Below, piece by piece: positions 46,063 through 58,380 of a stretch of DNA of 64,000 nt (position 1 is its first letter; the number at the start of each line of letters is the position of its first letter). A model generated the notes under the pieces. The model made no database searches. It was given only the letters and a program-made list of their open reading frames with translations, and was not told where the DNA came from. The stretch lies in assembly GCA_030549495.1 (NCBI GenBank), contig JAUIRK010000936.1, positions 496,001 through 560,000 on the forward strand, written 5' to 3'. A program made the position numbers and the translations under genes. Origin of the DNA: Nectonema munidae. Its lineage: Eukaryota; Nematomorpha; Nectonematoida; Nectonematidae.

Positions 46063-47053
46063 ACAAAAAAAATTAGTTCAGTTTTTGCGCGCATTAAATT
46101 TTTTAAGTACTTGAAATCGAATTATATTTATGCAAAAATGTTAATATGTAAAAATCACGGATTTCTGGTTGAGGTTAAAGGAGCTTAGCTGCAGATTTGA
46201 ATTCTCCTGCTCCAGAGCGCAAATTGTGGATTCGAGACGGACTAAAATTGACAAAAGAAGCAGGCGTTGTTCGAAATTAAAATATGCGCTTAGCGAGTTT
46301 GGGAAAGTAGCTGACAATTTTATAACACTGGAAACACGTAATAGTTTGGCGTATAAAGATGAATTCTAAAATTAATTCTGAGAACATCCCATATTTTCTA
46401 AACACGAAATTATTAAAATATGAAGATTTTATGAAAAACATATTTTAATGTAATTACTTTATGGTTATTAGACTTCAATGGAAGTTATAGCGTGTATACG
46501 TATTTATCTTAAAATTAATTTGAGCATAAATGTCCTATATTTTTCAAGCATGAAATTATTAAGAAAAAAAGAAATATATTTAAACTAAATTTCCTGTGAT
46601 TATTAACAGTTCTGTTATTTAGAGAAGGGGCGTTTTGCCATTTCAATTAGGAAGTATAAACTTTATAAAAAATGTTGCAATGATATTCTAAAATTAATTC
46701 TCAGTATAAATATTTCATATTCTCCGAAACGAAATTATGAATGAACATATCTTAATCTAAAACTTCAAGAGGTTGGACACAGGAGACAACTCTTCATATT
46801 TTTAGTCACTATCTTGCGCGCCTTCAAGAGGATGAAGACATTCAATAACCTCTCATAATTTTATTAACTATAAATCAATTACATATACTGCCATTTAGGA
46901 TAAGATTTCCTCCATGTATGATTAGATATAATAACAAAAGGGAGGCAACGGTGTAAAATCATTGTGACTTTAAATATTTATTGAATTGCATATTACTTAA
47001 GTTTAGCTAGACTTCTCAGTGTGATACTTTTCTATTTTTGCTCCGTGTTTGAT
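46063..47053. other. Intergenic, no confident gene
   Basis: The 66-codon frame at 46169-46369 is Arg/Ser-rich and less AT-rich than its surroundings, but it shows no known motif. The rest is A/T-rich. Confidence 0.35.
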
Positions 47054-47057
47054 TTAA

Positions 47058-48584
47058 CACTAAAAAAACCGAAAAAATTTCATCGGAACGCCCAAATGCG
47101 TCAATTAACGTAAAATAGTTTTTTTAATAAAATATTAAAATAAAGTATTTACAAAATGTTTTTAAAACTTAAATAAATAAAACAAAAATGTGGAAAAAAA
47201 AATTTTAAACACCTAAAGCAAATCTTTATAGACGATTTTCCACGGATCACTTGTCCAGGGTTATGCACATTTCGGTTGTTGTATTCCTGCATTTGATTGT
47301 ATTACAAGTTTGTCTCTCTCATTTTCATGATTCTTTTCATCCTCAAAATTTTCTTTAACTCCACAAACTCTTTGTATAAAAGCATGGGGAATTACTTTTC
47401 TTCTCATCCTGATGGTACTGCCCAAATTACAGCAAACATCTAAATGCGTTTAGCCAAATCAACATAACACAAATAATTATCAGACGTTACATTCTATCCT
47501 TTGTTGTAGAATGGGTAATCAATTTCAAAACAACGTACCCCGATGGTGATACATTGGATGTTTTCCAAAAAATTTCCCGCCATTATATTCTTAGAAAAAT
47601 CATAACAAGCTAACCAAAACTTTATACAATATTTAGCTGGTTTATTTGCCATAAACTGAATAAATTTACTTCTTGTTTTACAGGGTAATAACTGTTCATC
47701 TACAGTGATGTTCGGGTATGGTACATAAGATTTTATGGAGTTTTCTATAAATTGATTCCAAGCAAAAAAGATTATACGAAATACATCACTCATAATTCAA
47801 GATCTTCTGGAAGATTTTTCATCAAACCTAAGAAAGTGCAAAATTTCTTTGAATTTGTTTTGGGGAAAATATTGACTTCCAAGTATGGATTTATCCAAAG
47901 GAAATGTATTATTTCCTGAAACACCTTTTCATATTGTCAAACCAATAAATTTATCAAGGGAAAGTTCCTATGTATCATCATTCAAAACACGCTTTGCTCC
48001 AGAAATTGTCCATTTTTGAATGTGTCTCAATATTCTTTCATCAATCAAAACACGAAAAGCTGATAAAGGTGATTCTGATATAATTTTTGTTTTTGAATAA
48101 ATATCGGACTAGATTTGAAACGTAAAACATTTTGTCATTGAATTTTTTTCATTGAAGAATCGGTCACAACTTCCCAGATAACACCTTTACCAATCAAGTT
48201 TTTCTTTTATGTTACTTTTTTGTATCTTTCTTTCTTTTGCACAAAAAAATTATTGCCAAAACTAGAATAACCTTCATTATTTGTACCGAAATGAAACCAA
48301 CTGTTAAAATTATCGTCGGAAAGAATTTCTGATAAGGAATTAATAGAAGATATAAAAAAGGAATATAATGACTATTCTAAAATAAGTAATAATGAAAAAG
48401 GAAGAGAACCAGTAAATGCTTCAATTGACGCATATGATCGTCTTAATTGTAATGATTGATGAAAAAAAGCGATGTTTTAAAAATTAGAGCTTGTAAAAGT
48501 TTGATTTATAATTCTTAAAGGTTTTCAATTCATGCATTATGTAAGTCTGCAATGCGTCAATTGACGCATTTGGTTGCTCTAGTG
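47058..48584 (-). mobile_element. Degenerate piggyBac element, 1527 bp, TSD TTAA
   Basis: The left end CACTAAAAAAACC and right end (reversed) CACTAGAGCAACC form an imperfect inverted repeat of 13 bp between TTAA copies at 47054-47057 and 48585-48588. Sub-terminal AATGCGTCAATTAACG on the left and AATGCGTCAATTGACGCATT on the right form a second inverted, partly palindromic motif. It contains a minus-strand piggyBac transposase relic. It has inserted next to or inside the hAT relic at 48.6-51.2 kb. Confidence 0.8.
47270..48300 (-). pseudogene. piggyBac transposase relic (DDE domain)
   Basis: The minus-strand frame 47494-47793 reads ITVDEQLLPCKTRSKFIQFM then NKPAKYCIKFWLACYDFSKN, the first and second catalytic-Asp blocks of piggyBac/PGBD transposases. 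Just past its stop, VTSDNYLCYVDLA in another frame matches the third block (TCDNFFTS). Upstream, in broken frames, ILHFLRFDEKS matches the R.LRFDD segment. Several stops and frameshifts run through it, so it is inactive. Confidence 0.85.
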
Positions 48585-48599
48585 TTAAAATATAAATAT

Positions 48600-51174
48600 A
48601 GGGAGACAACTTCGTAAAAATTATTGTGTTTTTAAAAGGGAAAGAGGCCATTTTTACTGTGGCAAATGAAAATGCTTTTTCGACAAATATATTGTTGAAA
48701 ATTGAACACAAAAAAAGGAGTACAGGGTATTCCTTTTTTATACTAAACCAATGTTTGCAGAAAACAGAATTACTATCCATATTTTACCATACCTAGGATC
48801 TTCTTTTGGGTAATAACTAGCAAAAGGTTTTTTCAGTGATTGTAAGTGCTGTTTAACAACGTATACTACTTCTTGACTGATTCCATCCAAATTCATTAAA
48901 ACTTGAACATCTTCTTCAGGTAAACGTGACTGCCACAGTAAAATGTTCTTTTTCGCAATATAAAGATGTCTTTGAGTTGACCTTGCAGAGACACGTTTAG
49001 TTCATTTAAGAATGAAAACATATTTTTAAGGTACGAAAATTTAGCCATCCCTCATTGTTAGAAAAAAGTTCTTGAAACTTTTAATTATTTTGCAGCTGAA
49101 AAAATAATTTAATTTCTTCACGCAAAACAAGCATTCGAGTTAGTATTTTGCCTCTCGAAAGCCATCTCACTTCAGCGTGAAGAATAAGATGAGTATACTG
49201 AGAACCTATTTCTTTGCATAGTGCTTCAAATATTCGAGAATTTGAATGCTTTGTGTCGAATTTCATTCACAATTTTGATAACATCTAAAAGTACTTCATA
49301 ACAGTTCTGGAGACGTTTTTTTGTAACAAGTTGTTCACGATGTAAAATACAGTGTGTAGATATAATGTAAGGGTGACCAATATTTATAATTCTTTTAACA
49401 ACACCTGAAATATGTTCAGTCATATTTGCTTCACCATCTGTACACTTTCCATTCAATTTTGTGTTCAAGAAAAAAGCTGTCAAGTGTGTTGAAAACTTCA
49501 GCGCTGTTTGTTCTGCCTGGTTGTTGTTGTGGTTTCCCCGGCTCTTTCATTCAAGGAAGCCTGCACCACGCAAGAAATGCACCACATTAACTGGGTCTAG
49601 CCATAGTTGTAGAGTATTTATAATCTTGTGTTGTTTTCTTAGGGCTGTAAGATTGGGGCAATCTGTAATGAAATATGTTGAAGCCTGGTAAGTTCTGCCT
49701 GTAAAGTTGAGAGAACAAAGTAATTCTTCTTACCTTTGTCTTTCAGACTCACACCTAACAAAACAAAGAAGACTCATCAAATTTAATCGAAAAAATGTTG
49801 AATTTTTCACCATTTCTTTAACTCGAATTCAATATCTTCAGCGATGTCTTTAATTCTACGCTTAGCCGTGTTAGCAGAAAAAGGAATTGCTTTCAGTTTT
49901 TATACAACTTCTTTTCCTAGAATTTCTTCGCATGCTTGTAGCATGTACGATTTAATTAACTCTTCTCATCAACTTGTTTTTGCATACTTTCACGCAGTCT
50001 TTGAAAATATTCGAGTTGTTTCTTAGCTAAATTAGGATGTTTTATTTTCAATTGCCTTTAAAAGGTTTTAGGCACCACTCCATAAAATTTGAGAACAAAC
50101 CATACAAAGCGGTTTTGGATTCTAATCATTACCAGGTTGTTGAATAAATTCTAACTTTAAATACTTGGAATCATAATAATTTATTGGTACTCTATGTTTT
50201 TCCTTTAATTATACTGTTTTCATTGTTTGGTATGAACTGTGATTGTTTTGGCAAATCATCGATCAGCATGTACTATCTTCAGTCCTATTATCCTGTGTTT
50301 TACTCAAAAAAAATGTAAAATATTTTTTCACTCGTTTTAATAAAAGATTTGCTCTAGATTAAAAAGGGAAAAAAATTAATACCTGAAATTTTGAAATAAA
50401 GTTATTAAAAAACATTAAAACTACAAAAACAAAAAAAAATTATTAGCAGTAAATTAGAATTATGAAAGAATAAATTAATTTTTTTTAAGTAAACGAATGA
50501 TTGATTTATGAGAAATTAAAGTTTATTTTGCTTGAAGATTTATTGTCTTAATTTTTATAAATTATAAATTTTTTAAAAAATACAATGAATTAAAATACAA
50601 AACTGAAATTGAGTTAGAAAAAAACCAAAAAAATAAAATATTAAGTTTTGTACGGACAGTTCAAATTTTATAACGGAACATTAGTGATCAGCGGACCACT
50701 CCTCTAGGCAACATTACTTCAAGGAAACGCCCACTTAGACTCATTATTTCAAGGAAACCCCCCTTACTTTTAAAACATTTTGTTTCAGAATAAAAAATTT
50801 AATAGAATTTCATGTGACCCTTAAGTGTGGTGGTTATCTTACAAATTTAAATGTTCGGCTCGATATTACTCAAATTAATTCTGATATCATATTTCAAAAT
50901 TATCTATACGCTTTCTTTAATTACTTAAAATTTCATTTACAGCACTTCTATCATACAATCTATTGAAAAGAATAAAAATATCTTAGTGAATTCCGAATAG
51001 TGGGAACTTATATAAATTATATTTTACAGAATATAGCTATCATATAATTTATACAAAATAAAAAGCAAGAAAAATTTTAGCACTAAATACTTGTTATTTG
51101 TAAGTTTTCACAGCGGCCCTAAAAATTTCAAAAAACTAACTTGAGGGCGCTACTGCCCACTTAGAGACACACTG
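48600..51174 (-). pseudogene. Decayed hAT element, SCAND3/ZBED-like, with 5' terminus
   Basis: The 5' terminus, reading on the minus strand from 51174, is CAGTGTGTCTCTAAGTGGGC, followed by typical non-coding GTTTCCTTGAAATAATGAGT at about 50750. Coding blocks follow in order on that strand: AKRRIKDIAEDIEFELKK (49.8 kb), CTDGEANMTEHISGVVKRII and STHCILHREQL (49.3-49.5 kb), VRWLSRGKILTRMLVLREEI (49.1 kb), and IKKEYPVLLFLCSIFNN then EKAFSFATVKM (48.6-48.8 kb). Frameshifts separate them. The 3' end is cut by the piggyBac boundary at 48588. This is the best-preserved hAT coding relic here. Confidence 0.85.
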
Positions 51175-51630
51175 GTGTAAATAATAGCTTGAGTCAAAAT
51201 ATATGTTCTTCTAAATGTGTTATCCATCTGTAAAGCAAATTGAGACATTAAACGCATTTTATACCTTAGCACTAAAAATTAATCAGGAAATGATGTATAC
51301 TTCGACGTTAAACTGATTTCTCATGAAAATATTTTGTAAGAAACTCTCTAAAATAGTTTACGAAGAAGGAACCCATTGCATTGGAACAAATGAGAGTTAA
51401 ACATGCAAAAATATTTTGGCTTATACCTCAAATACTTACCTTTTTCTAAATATTTCAATTAAAGGCTCATTTTGACTATTTTTTCCGACTCAGAACATGT
51501 GTTGACACTTTTTAGATTTATGACTAGACGATTGATGACTTACTATGAATAATTTTATTGATAAAGAAAGTTTAGGTTGTATTAGCAACAGGGAGATATA
51601 TGTTAAATCCTTCTTTATCCAGGATGCCGG
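51175..51630. other. gdl/DGCR6 3' flank
   Basis: A minus-strand AATAAA at 51554-51559, about 72 bp past the gdl stop, is the likely polyadenylation signal. Nothing else is seen. Confidence 0.5.
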
Positions 51631-54178
51631 CTATCTTTTGAAAGTGTCGCTTTGGCTAGAAATGTATCTCATCATCAATTCCATGAGACTACACTGATAT
51701 TTTATTTCAAACGAACTATTTGTGATGGTGAATCCGGGCAAGCCAGCTTTCTCCAAAGTCAACTGTTGTTCCATTATTTTCTGATCCATCTCTAATATTA
51801 TTTTCATATCCAATTTTTTTAATTCTTCTTTTTGTCTCGATTCCATTGTCTAGAATTAAGAAAGCAGACATTTTAGTGGTCAATTTATAAAAAAAAATAA
51901 GGATATTTACATATCTTGGTATTATCGCATTTAAAATGCTGGATTGCACCTAACTCATAGATAAAAATCCACCATATAAGTTTACTCAATTTACATTTAA
52001 CTGATTGATGAACATTTGAATTCAAATATTTTTTAGGAACATTTTAATAACTTTAATCTGTGCAGGTTAAATAATTATATCTTCAAAAATATAATTTTTT
52101 CACTTATATTATACAAGGTGCAAATTGAGAAAAATTCCCTTGGGGAAGTACAATTAGAAAATAAAGCCATTTCATCAAAGATATTTGTCTAGATTGAAAT
52201 ATTTTAAAAATCATAAGACTCGTTAGTTCAATAAAATGAAATCATATATACAAAATGAAAAATATGGCTAAAATTAAGCAGTGCATGGCAAAAATATTTA
52301 CAATTTGTATGGATGCAAAAAAAATGTGCACTGTACAGAAATTATATATTATACATACAAACAAAATTTTACAATATATCATTTTTACCTCTATAACCTT
52401 TTTCAATTTCAGAGCTACTTTTAATTGTATATAACATTTATTACTACTAAAAACTAATAAATACATTTCCGTGATAAATTATTCAAAAGTATCAAAACAT
52501 TAAAAGATCTATGAAAATTTAAAAACTATCTTTATATATAAAACTATAAAAGTGAAAATTTTTTAAAAATATGCTAAATTTAAAACTTTATCAACTTATG
52601 GAGTTATATTTAGACAATAGAGCTTTTGGTTTCTAATATTAGTTTACTTTCTTAATTTGAAATAAAAGGCTATTATAATTTCTATATAAAGAATAATCAC
52701 GAAAAATAGGTACTAGTATTGCATTGTATTCCAAAAACTTTGCCTATAATTGATATCAAGCCCATCCATAAAAAGGTGGGGGCAGGGGGGAGAAGCGCTG
52801 ACCCCCCTGGAACTAACTTGAGATATATAAGTGTATAGACTTTCTTATAGTCCAGCCCCTTTAGAATCAGATTTGTCAATCCCCCGTCTGGCGGCGGGAA
52901 TGAATGAAATTGTAGTGTCATGTATTTTTTTATCATTCACTAGAAGTTATAGTGTATCACTCTTTCTCGGTATTGGAAATTTGAATAAAATATACGCATC
53001 ATATATGCATAACCTATGCTTCTATACTATATATGGTTTTGATATTTTTAAATGACTATTAGTAACAAAAATTGTGTATATGAAAGATGAACTTGCTTCA
53101 AGCTGGAATTTCTGTCTTTGAGCGATTTCACTAACGTTTCTTGGATTTTTCACGGTAGTGTCGCATAGGATTTCTTTTTGTTTCTGTAACATGAGCCTTC
53201 TTTGTTCTTAATTCATTCAAAACATTGCGTCAGTAAAAGTTTATATTTTTATTAATTCAATGCGTCTAATAATAATGAATCGTAGCTCTACTTTCATTTT
53301 TGAAACTGACGTTTCTTTGAACTATTTTATATTTCAAAAAGTTAAAGAAAAAATATTCTGTATTAAAATAAAGACATATACTTTAAAATCATCAAAAACA
53401 CAATCTCTTCAATTCTAAGTATGAACGTTTATGAGATGCAAAATTAGAAATTTTTCATTAAATGAATATTTAAAAGATCAGTTTCGATATCAACTTCATT
53501 TCTCGATGACAGTTGCAGTAATAATAAAGGAAGCTCATTGAAAAATTTATTCACATTTCAGTTAGTATCGAAATAATATTTGTAAACGTCTTAGAAAATC
53601 TCAATTATATTTGAATGCTTTATAAATTATTGAGTATACCTATTTTTGTGAAAAAGGCTTAAATGCGAGATACAGTTTTAATATGGATGAACCATCATAT
53701 CATTAGCAACATTTTATAGAAACTCCGACTTAGATAAGCTCAATAACAAACTACAACAATAAATGAATTACTTTTATACAAAAATAACAGTACTTGCATG
53801 CAACCCCCCCCCCCCCCCAAATCCCTGTAAACATTGTACGGCTTAACCCATTAAGTCCCAATGTTCCCATTTGGGAACATAAGTAATTTCATCTTCGTCT
53901 GCTTTTATCAATGACTTTGAATATAAATCGTCTGCGTTTTTTTAAATATCGTCGGATTTCTATGGTACTTAATGGGTTAACACAGTAAATTTTCTTTTAA
54001 ATGCAGTAATGATGTACCTTTATGTGAGTTTAGTAACTTCATTCTTTGATTATACAACTTCTTTTCAGACATTTCTTGAATTTCTTGTAGATCTTTCACA
54101 ATTTCAATGACGGTTTCATCATTCAGGGCAAGCGCTACTTGTTTTAGCAGGCTTGGAGTCAAGCGGTTGTGGAAATGG
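51631..54178 (-). CDS. gdl: gdl/DGCR6 homologue, three exons (5' exon not found)
   Basis: Homologue of Drosophila gonadal (gdl) and human DGCR6, a small coiled-coil protein of poorly defined function. Minus-strand exons are 54018-54178, 53097-53206 and 51631-51849 (stop), giving 163 residues of an expected 190-220. Exon A carries LLKQVALALNDETVIEIVKD and EKKLYNQRMKLLNSHK, exon B EQRRLMLQKQKE and NVSEIAQRQKFQLE, and exon C KKLDMKIILEMDQKI and EQQLTLEKAGLPGFTITN. All match DGCR6 in order. The exon A-B junction (54017, GTACAT donor) splits the Glu codon. The B-C junction is in frame only if the donor is GCAAGT at 53096, a GC-AG intron. The missing N-terminal exon (about 25-50 residues) was not found upstream. 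The intron holds a TTAA MITE 37 bp from exon A. Confidence 0.9.
51850..53096. other. gdl intron 2 (GC-AG)
   Basis: Intron of 1247 bp. A less AT-rich patch at 52760-52900 (AGGTGGGGGCAGGGGGGAG) may be a decayed MITE. No gene seen. Confidence 0.4.
53843..53980. mobile_element. TTAA-type MITE (CAGACGA family), copy 3, inverted, in gdl intron
   Basis: 138 bp between TTAA repeats. The termini TTAACCCATTAAGTCCCAA and (reversed) TTAACCCATTAAGTACCAT agree well. It runs opposite to copies 1, 2, 4 and 5. A C-homopolymer run sits just outside at about 53804-53818. Confidence 0.9.
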
Positions 54179-54289
54179 CTTAAATGAAAGAAATATAGTA
54201 TTCAAAAATGTATAGTACTATTCAATATTACTACAATGATTCCCTTTCTTCAATACATATAAAGAATTCTAAAGTTTTTCACTTTAGTT

Positions 54290-54528
54290 CAGTGGTTCTC
54301 AAACGCGGCCTTCAACCCCTTGTTTTGCGGACAACATAGCAAAGTTGCAGGAAAAATAGGCTTATTAAAACAGTCAAAATTTCGGAGATTGACTGCTATA
54401 TTATTTATGAATAATATGATATATATGCAGGAATTTGGATTCAGTTTAAGTAATTAGAATAAAATTTCAGAGTTATTTAAAAACTTTCTTAATTTCGCTC
54501 TTTGTTAAAAAAAGGTTAAGAACCACTG
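54290..54528. mobile_element. hAT MITE, 239 bp
   Basis: Ends CAGTGGTTCTCAAAC and GGTTAAGAACCACTG. The flanking 8-mers CTTTAGTT and CTCTAGTT match at 7 of 8 positions. It is the same terminal family as the elements at 34978 and 31551. Confidence 0.8.
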
Positions 54529-54962
54529 CTCTAGTTTTTGAAAAAAATTGAATTGATCTTACGCCTGCACAATCTTTACTATCTATATATATATTTTTTT
54601 TTTTAAAAATGGTTTCCCTGTAAAAAATTTATTAGTAATGACTCATTAAAATTTGGGATATAGTTTTTTTCATGGTCACGTATCGATTTTGCAATTTTGT
54701 TGTATATAATAATTTATATATGTTTTATAAATAAGTTAAAAACAAATTATCGAAGTATTTTTCTTATGATAAATTAATGGCAAAAATAAAAAAACCTGAA
54801 AACCAAACTTAAAAATATGTAACCATAATGTAGAAAACGTGAAAAGCCTTCTTACAATGATCGTTCACTATGGCCTTCCTTCAAATATATCTAGCTACTT
54901 TTGTATGTAAAGCATGTTCTTGCTAATTTATGTTTTAAATATTTAATTCGTACAACCCTTGT

Positions 54963-55099
54963 TTAACTCGTTAACGCCCAATGTCGACTATAGTCGACTT
55001 TATAAAAATAAAATCGTCTGCGTTTATCAAAGCTCTTTAATACAAATCTTCTGCTTTACATTAGATATCGTCTGATTATTCTGGTCGTTAACGGGTTAA
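54963..55099. mobile_element. TTAA-type MITE (CAGACGA family), diverged copy 6
   Basis: 137 bp with termini TTAACTCGTTAACGCCCA and (reversed) TTAACCCGTTAACGACCA. The interior keeps ATCGTCTGCGTTT and GATATCGTCTG in the inverted sense but differs elsewhere (GTCGACTATAGTCGAC palindrome). It is an older or sister subfamily. Confidence 0.7.
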
Positions 55100-57089
55100 T
55101 TAAAGCCTTAAGTTCAAAATAAATAAATAAAAACAGTTAAAATTACAATGAAAAGGACTTCGACATGGATAACAAAACTTCTATGCACTTTTCTACATCC
55201 ATAGGTTAAAAGTGACGTTTCAAGAAATCTAAAAGAAAAGATATATTGAATCGTAAAATGCTAAATTTCACTATAAAATCAATTCAAAGGTAAAAGTAAA
55301 TTGCGATTGTTTTATCGAAAAGGTAAAATTGTGCCTGTTTATTTTAACTATGAGCAAGGAAGGTTTGCTGATGGATTGAATCCAAGTCGTTGTGGTATCA
55401 AAGCCAAGTTTACTCCGGCCCCATGATTCTACTTCTTTATTAAAACAACGTGAAGAGTTTTTAATTTGTGAAAATTCTTGAGTCTAGTAAATAAAGTGGA
55501 ATCCATAAAGGAGCGTAGATATTGTGGAAAGAGAAAAGGCGTAATCGGTGCCCTAACTTTCTCTTTTGCCTTATGCCTCCCGAGTTCTATTTTGTCTTCC
55601 TTACGTCTCAACGTGATATTTATATTTGATTACATGCTGCCACTATTTTAAAATTCTGCACGCTCAATCTGAATAGTCTAGCTACAACACTGAATCCGTA
55701 TTCTAAAATTTCGAAACGGATTGTATTTCAATATGCCATTATTATACGCAACAGGAAATTGATTCAAACTTTATCACATTATAAATGATTGAAAATTTTT
55801 TATCATATTTTCTGTAAATGAATATTTATTTTATCTCATAGAATTTTATAAACATTTATAGCTGTTTATATATAGTTTTGTATATATTAATTTATATCAT
55901 AAAAACAAACTTTTTCGAAAAATAATCAACTACAAAATAAATTTATAATAATTAAGGGTTTTATTAAAACAAGCATAGGTTAGTGTCTATAAAATATAGA
56001 CATAAACAAAACATGAATTTAGTTGGAAAGAATAAAAATGATCACTTTTAGAAAGAAATAATGGATGTCATTGAAATCCGCTCAAAGATAGATGGATTTG
56101 AAAAAGAAAGAATACAGCCCATCTGAAATCAAATTTGGTTAAAATTACTCAAAAATAGAAAATAACTTTATTTTAAAAAGTTTTCTTTAAAAACTAGCTA
56201 TTCATTTAAACCTGCAGTGCGGAAAGTAGGAATCAGCGCAAAGTAAAAATTTAGCCATTTTAAACTTGAGCAGTAAAAAGAAACAGATCAAAATATTTCA
56301 AAACAAACTACAGTGAAGCCAACTTTTTGAACGTCCAAAATTTTAGGAATTAAAATCGGAAAAGAATAGCAAAAAAGACTTTATAATCTACATACTGAAT
56401 TCTAGTAAAGTTAAAGAATTTCCATTTGCATAACAGTATAAAATCAAAATAAAATTAGACTGAAAGAAACTTACTAATATAAACTTTTAATTATGTTTCT
56501 ATGTGGTGTGTTTGTGTGTGTGTGAGTTCTATGCGTTTTATTTACATCACAACGCATATTTTCATAATTATTTTGACTGTGCTGTCAGTTTAAATTAAAT
56601 ACAATTTACGATTCTTGTTTTAATCTACTGGTAATTTGATATTTTAAAAATTTATCAGTTCATTTTGACTTGAGTAAAGTTTCATTTGAACCCCTGCCAT
56701 ATCAAACAAATTAAAAAGAACATAAAAAGAAGAAAATAGAGCCTTTAAAATTACAATTTTTATTTGTATCAAATAATGGTAAAATGCTATTCTTGCTATG
56801 TGAGACAGTAATTTGAACAGTAAAGTAATACAATGCACATCAGTATTATAGTACTCATAAGGACAATAAGTACGCCAAATTAGAAGGTGAGTCTAGAAAT
56901 ATTGCATTAAAAAAGTTAAAAGAGGCAAAACAAAATTATTTTTTCATAAAGTGATAGATTAAGAAAAAGATACGACTGAGCCCAATTACAAAGTTACATA
57001 TTTACTTTGAAAAAAAGGAAAGCCTTCTAGCAATCCAGCGTTAATATAGGAGTGTGTTATTAAAGTTGTAAGATTCTTATAAATATAAA
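55100..57089. other. AT-rich intergenic, nothing confident
   Basis: No conserved frame or element boundary was recognised. A short TG microsatellite is at about 56503-56523. It could contain the missing 5' exon of gdl, but I could not find it. Confidence 0.4.
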
Positions 57090-58380
57090 GATATACCTCT
57101 ATCAAGAAGAACTATTACAGATCGTCAGCATAAATTAGCCCAAAACGTAAAAGACCAGTTAAAAACATAATTCAAAAAGACACTAACAATTATTCAGTTA
57201 GAACAAGCAATAGAGGCAATTGATTCCGCGCAGGTTTTGTATTCTTGCTATAACTGCAAAATTTGATGTATATGAAGAATTGCTGTCCTCCCTTAAGGGT
57301 GGGGAATTAATAATGATTTCATGAAAAAGGTTTAAATTTCACTAATATAGTAAGCGTGTGCACAGATATTGCTCCAACTATGACGGGAAAATATGAAAGA
57401 TTCGTTGAACATCTCAAAAAAGAACTTGTAAATAATAATACTCTTATTTCTTTTCATTGCATTTTACATGAATAAAATCTTTGTGCTAAGTTTGTCATTC
57501 TCGATGACACAGAAAAAAGTTGTGAGTATAGTAAACTTTATTAGAGCAAATCCTATGAGGCCTCGCCAGTTTCGATACATGCTCATGTTGGATGATGAGT
57601 CATCAGTGTAGATTTGCTTTTTCATTCAAAAGTGCGCTGGTTATTACAAGGTCATATCTTAATGAAAATTTTTTCTTCCTTGAGAAAAAATTGAACTCTA
57701 TTGTGAGAACGATCAAAATTGTGAATTATTATCAAAGGCTAATTTCCTTCAAGATGTTGCCTTTCTGTGTGATATTATATCAAAGCAGAATGATTTAAAT
57801 GTTTCTCTGCAATATTAACCCATTTAAGGCCAAGCAAAACAGACGATATCTAAAAAAACGCAGACAATTTATATTCAAAGTCATTGATTAAAGCAGACGA
57901 AGATAAAATTACTTATGTTCCAAAATAGAAACATTGTGCCGTAAATGGGTTAAAATAAGTCTATTTACGATATGTGACAAAAAATTCTCGTATTTAGGAA
58001 GAAGATGTCTTTTTTCTATCACTACTTGAAAAGTCAAAACTTTTCAGAAATCATTTTCCCGAATTAACAAAGGAAATGTATGACATAAAAGAAGACACTG
58101 ATGAATCTTTTGAAGCATACCAAACTGTTTTAGATTCACTGGTCTTGGAATATCAGGAAAGATTCAAGGATTTTGAGAAGAATGAAATAATTTTAAAACT
58201 AGCTTTCCAACCTGACATACTTGACTTTTCTGAGGCACCAGAAGAGTTTCAAATGGAGCTCATAGAATTGTCATTGTTAAATCACAATTCGATAATAAAG
58301 AAGACCACTCAAAAAATGGAAGCGAGAGGCAGAGTATCCCCGCCTCCTTGAACATCCAAGTCGATTAATATCGTGTTTCT
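57090..58380 (+). pseudogene. Decayed hAT transposase (GTF2IRD2-like), interrupted by a MITE
   Basis: Broken plus-strand frames read in family order: LSRRTITDRQHKLAQNVKDQ, VCTDIAPTMTGKYERFVEHL, LISFHCILHE, SKVRWLLQGHIL and LNSIVRTI. Then LNDLNVSLQY is cut by the MITE at 57815-57953. NKSIYDM resumes after it, followed by LLEKSKLFRNHFPELTKEMY and FEKNEIILKLAFQPD with QMELIELSL up to 58350. The last open frame (58076-58351) preserves the region before the dimerisation domain. Stops elsewhere make it dead. Confidence 0.85.
57815..57953. mobile_element. TTAA-type MITE (CAGACGA family), copy 4, inside hAT relic
   Basis: 139 bp with TTAA at 57815-57818 and 57950-57953 and termini TTAACCCATTTAAGGCC and (reversed) TTAACCCATTTACGGCAC. 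It splits the hAT coding sequence between the LQ-Y and NKSIYDM blocks, so it is younger than that hAT copy. Confidence 0.9.

Noticed and set aside
46169-46369. Arg/Ser-rich 66-codon frame as a host gene
   Set aside because: No motif, no splice or polyadenylation context, and a length expected by chance in a slightly less AT-rich patch.
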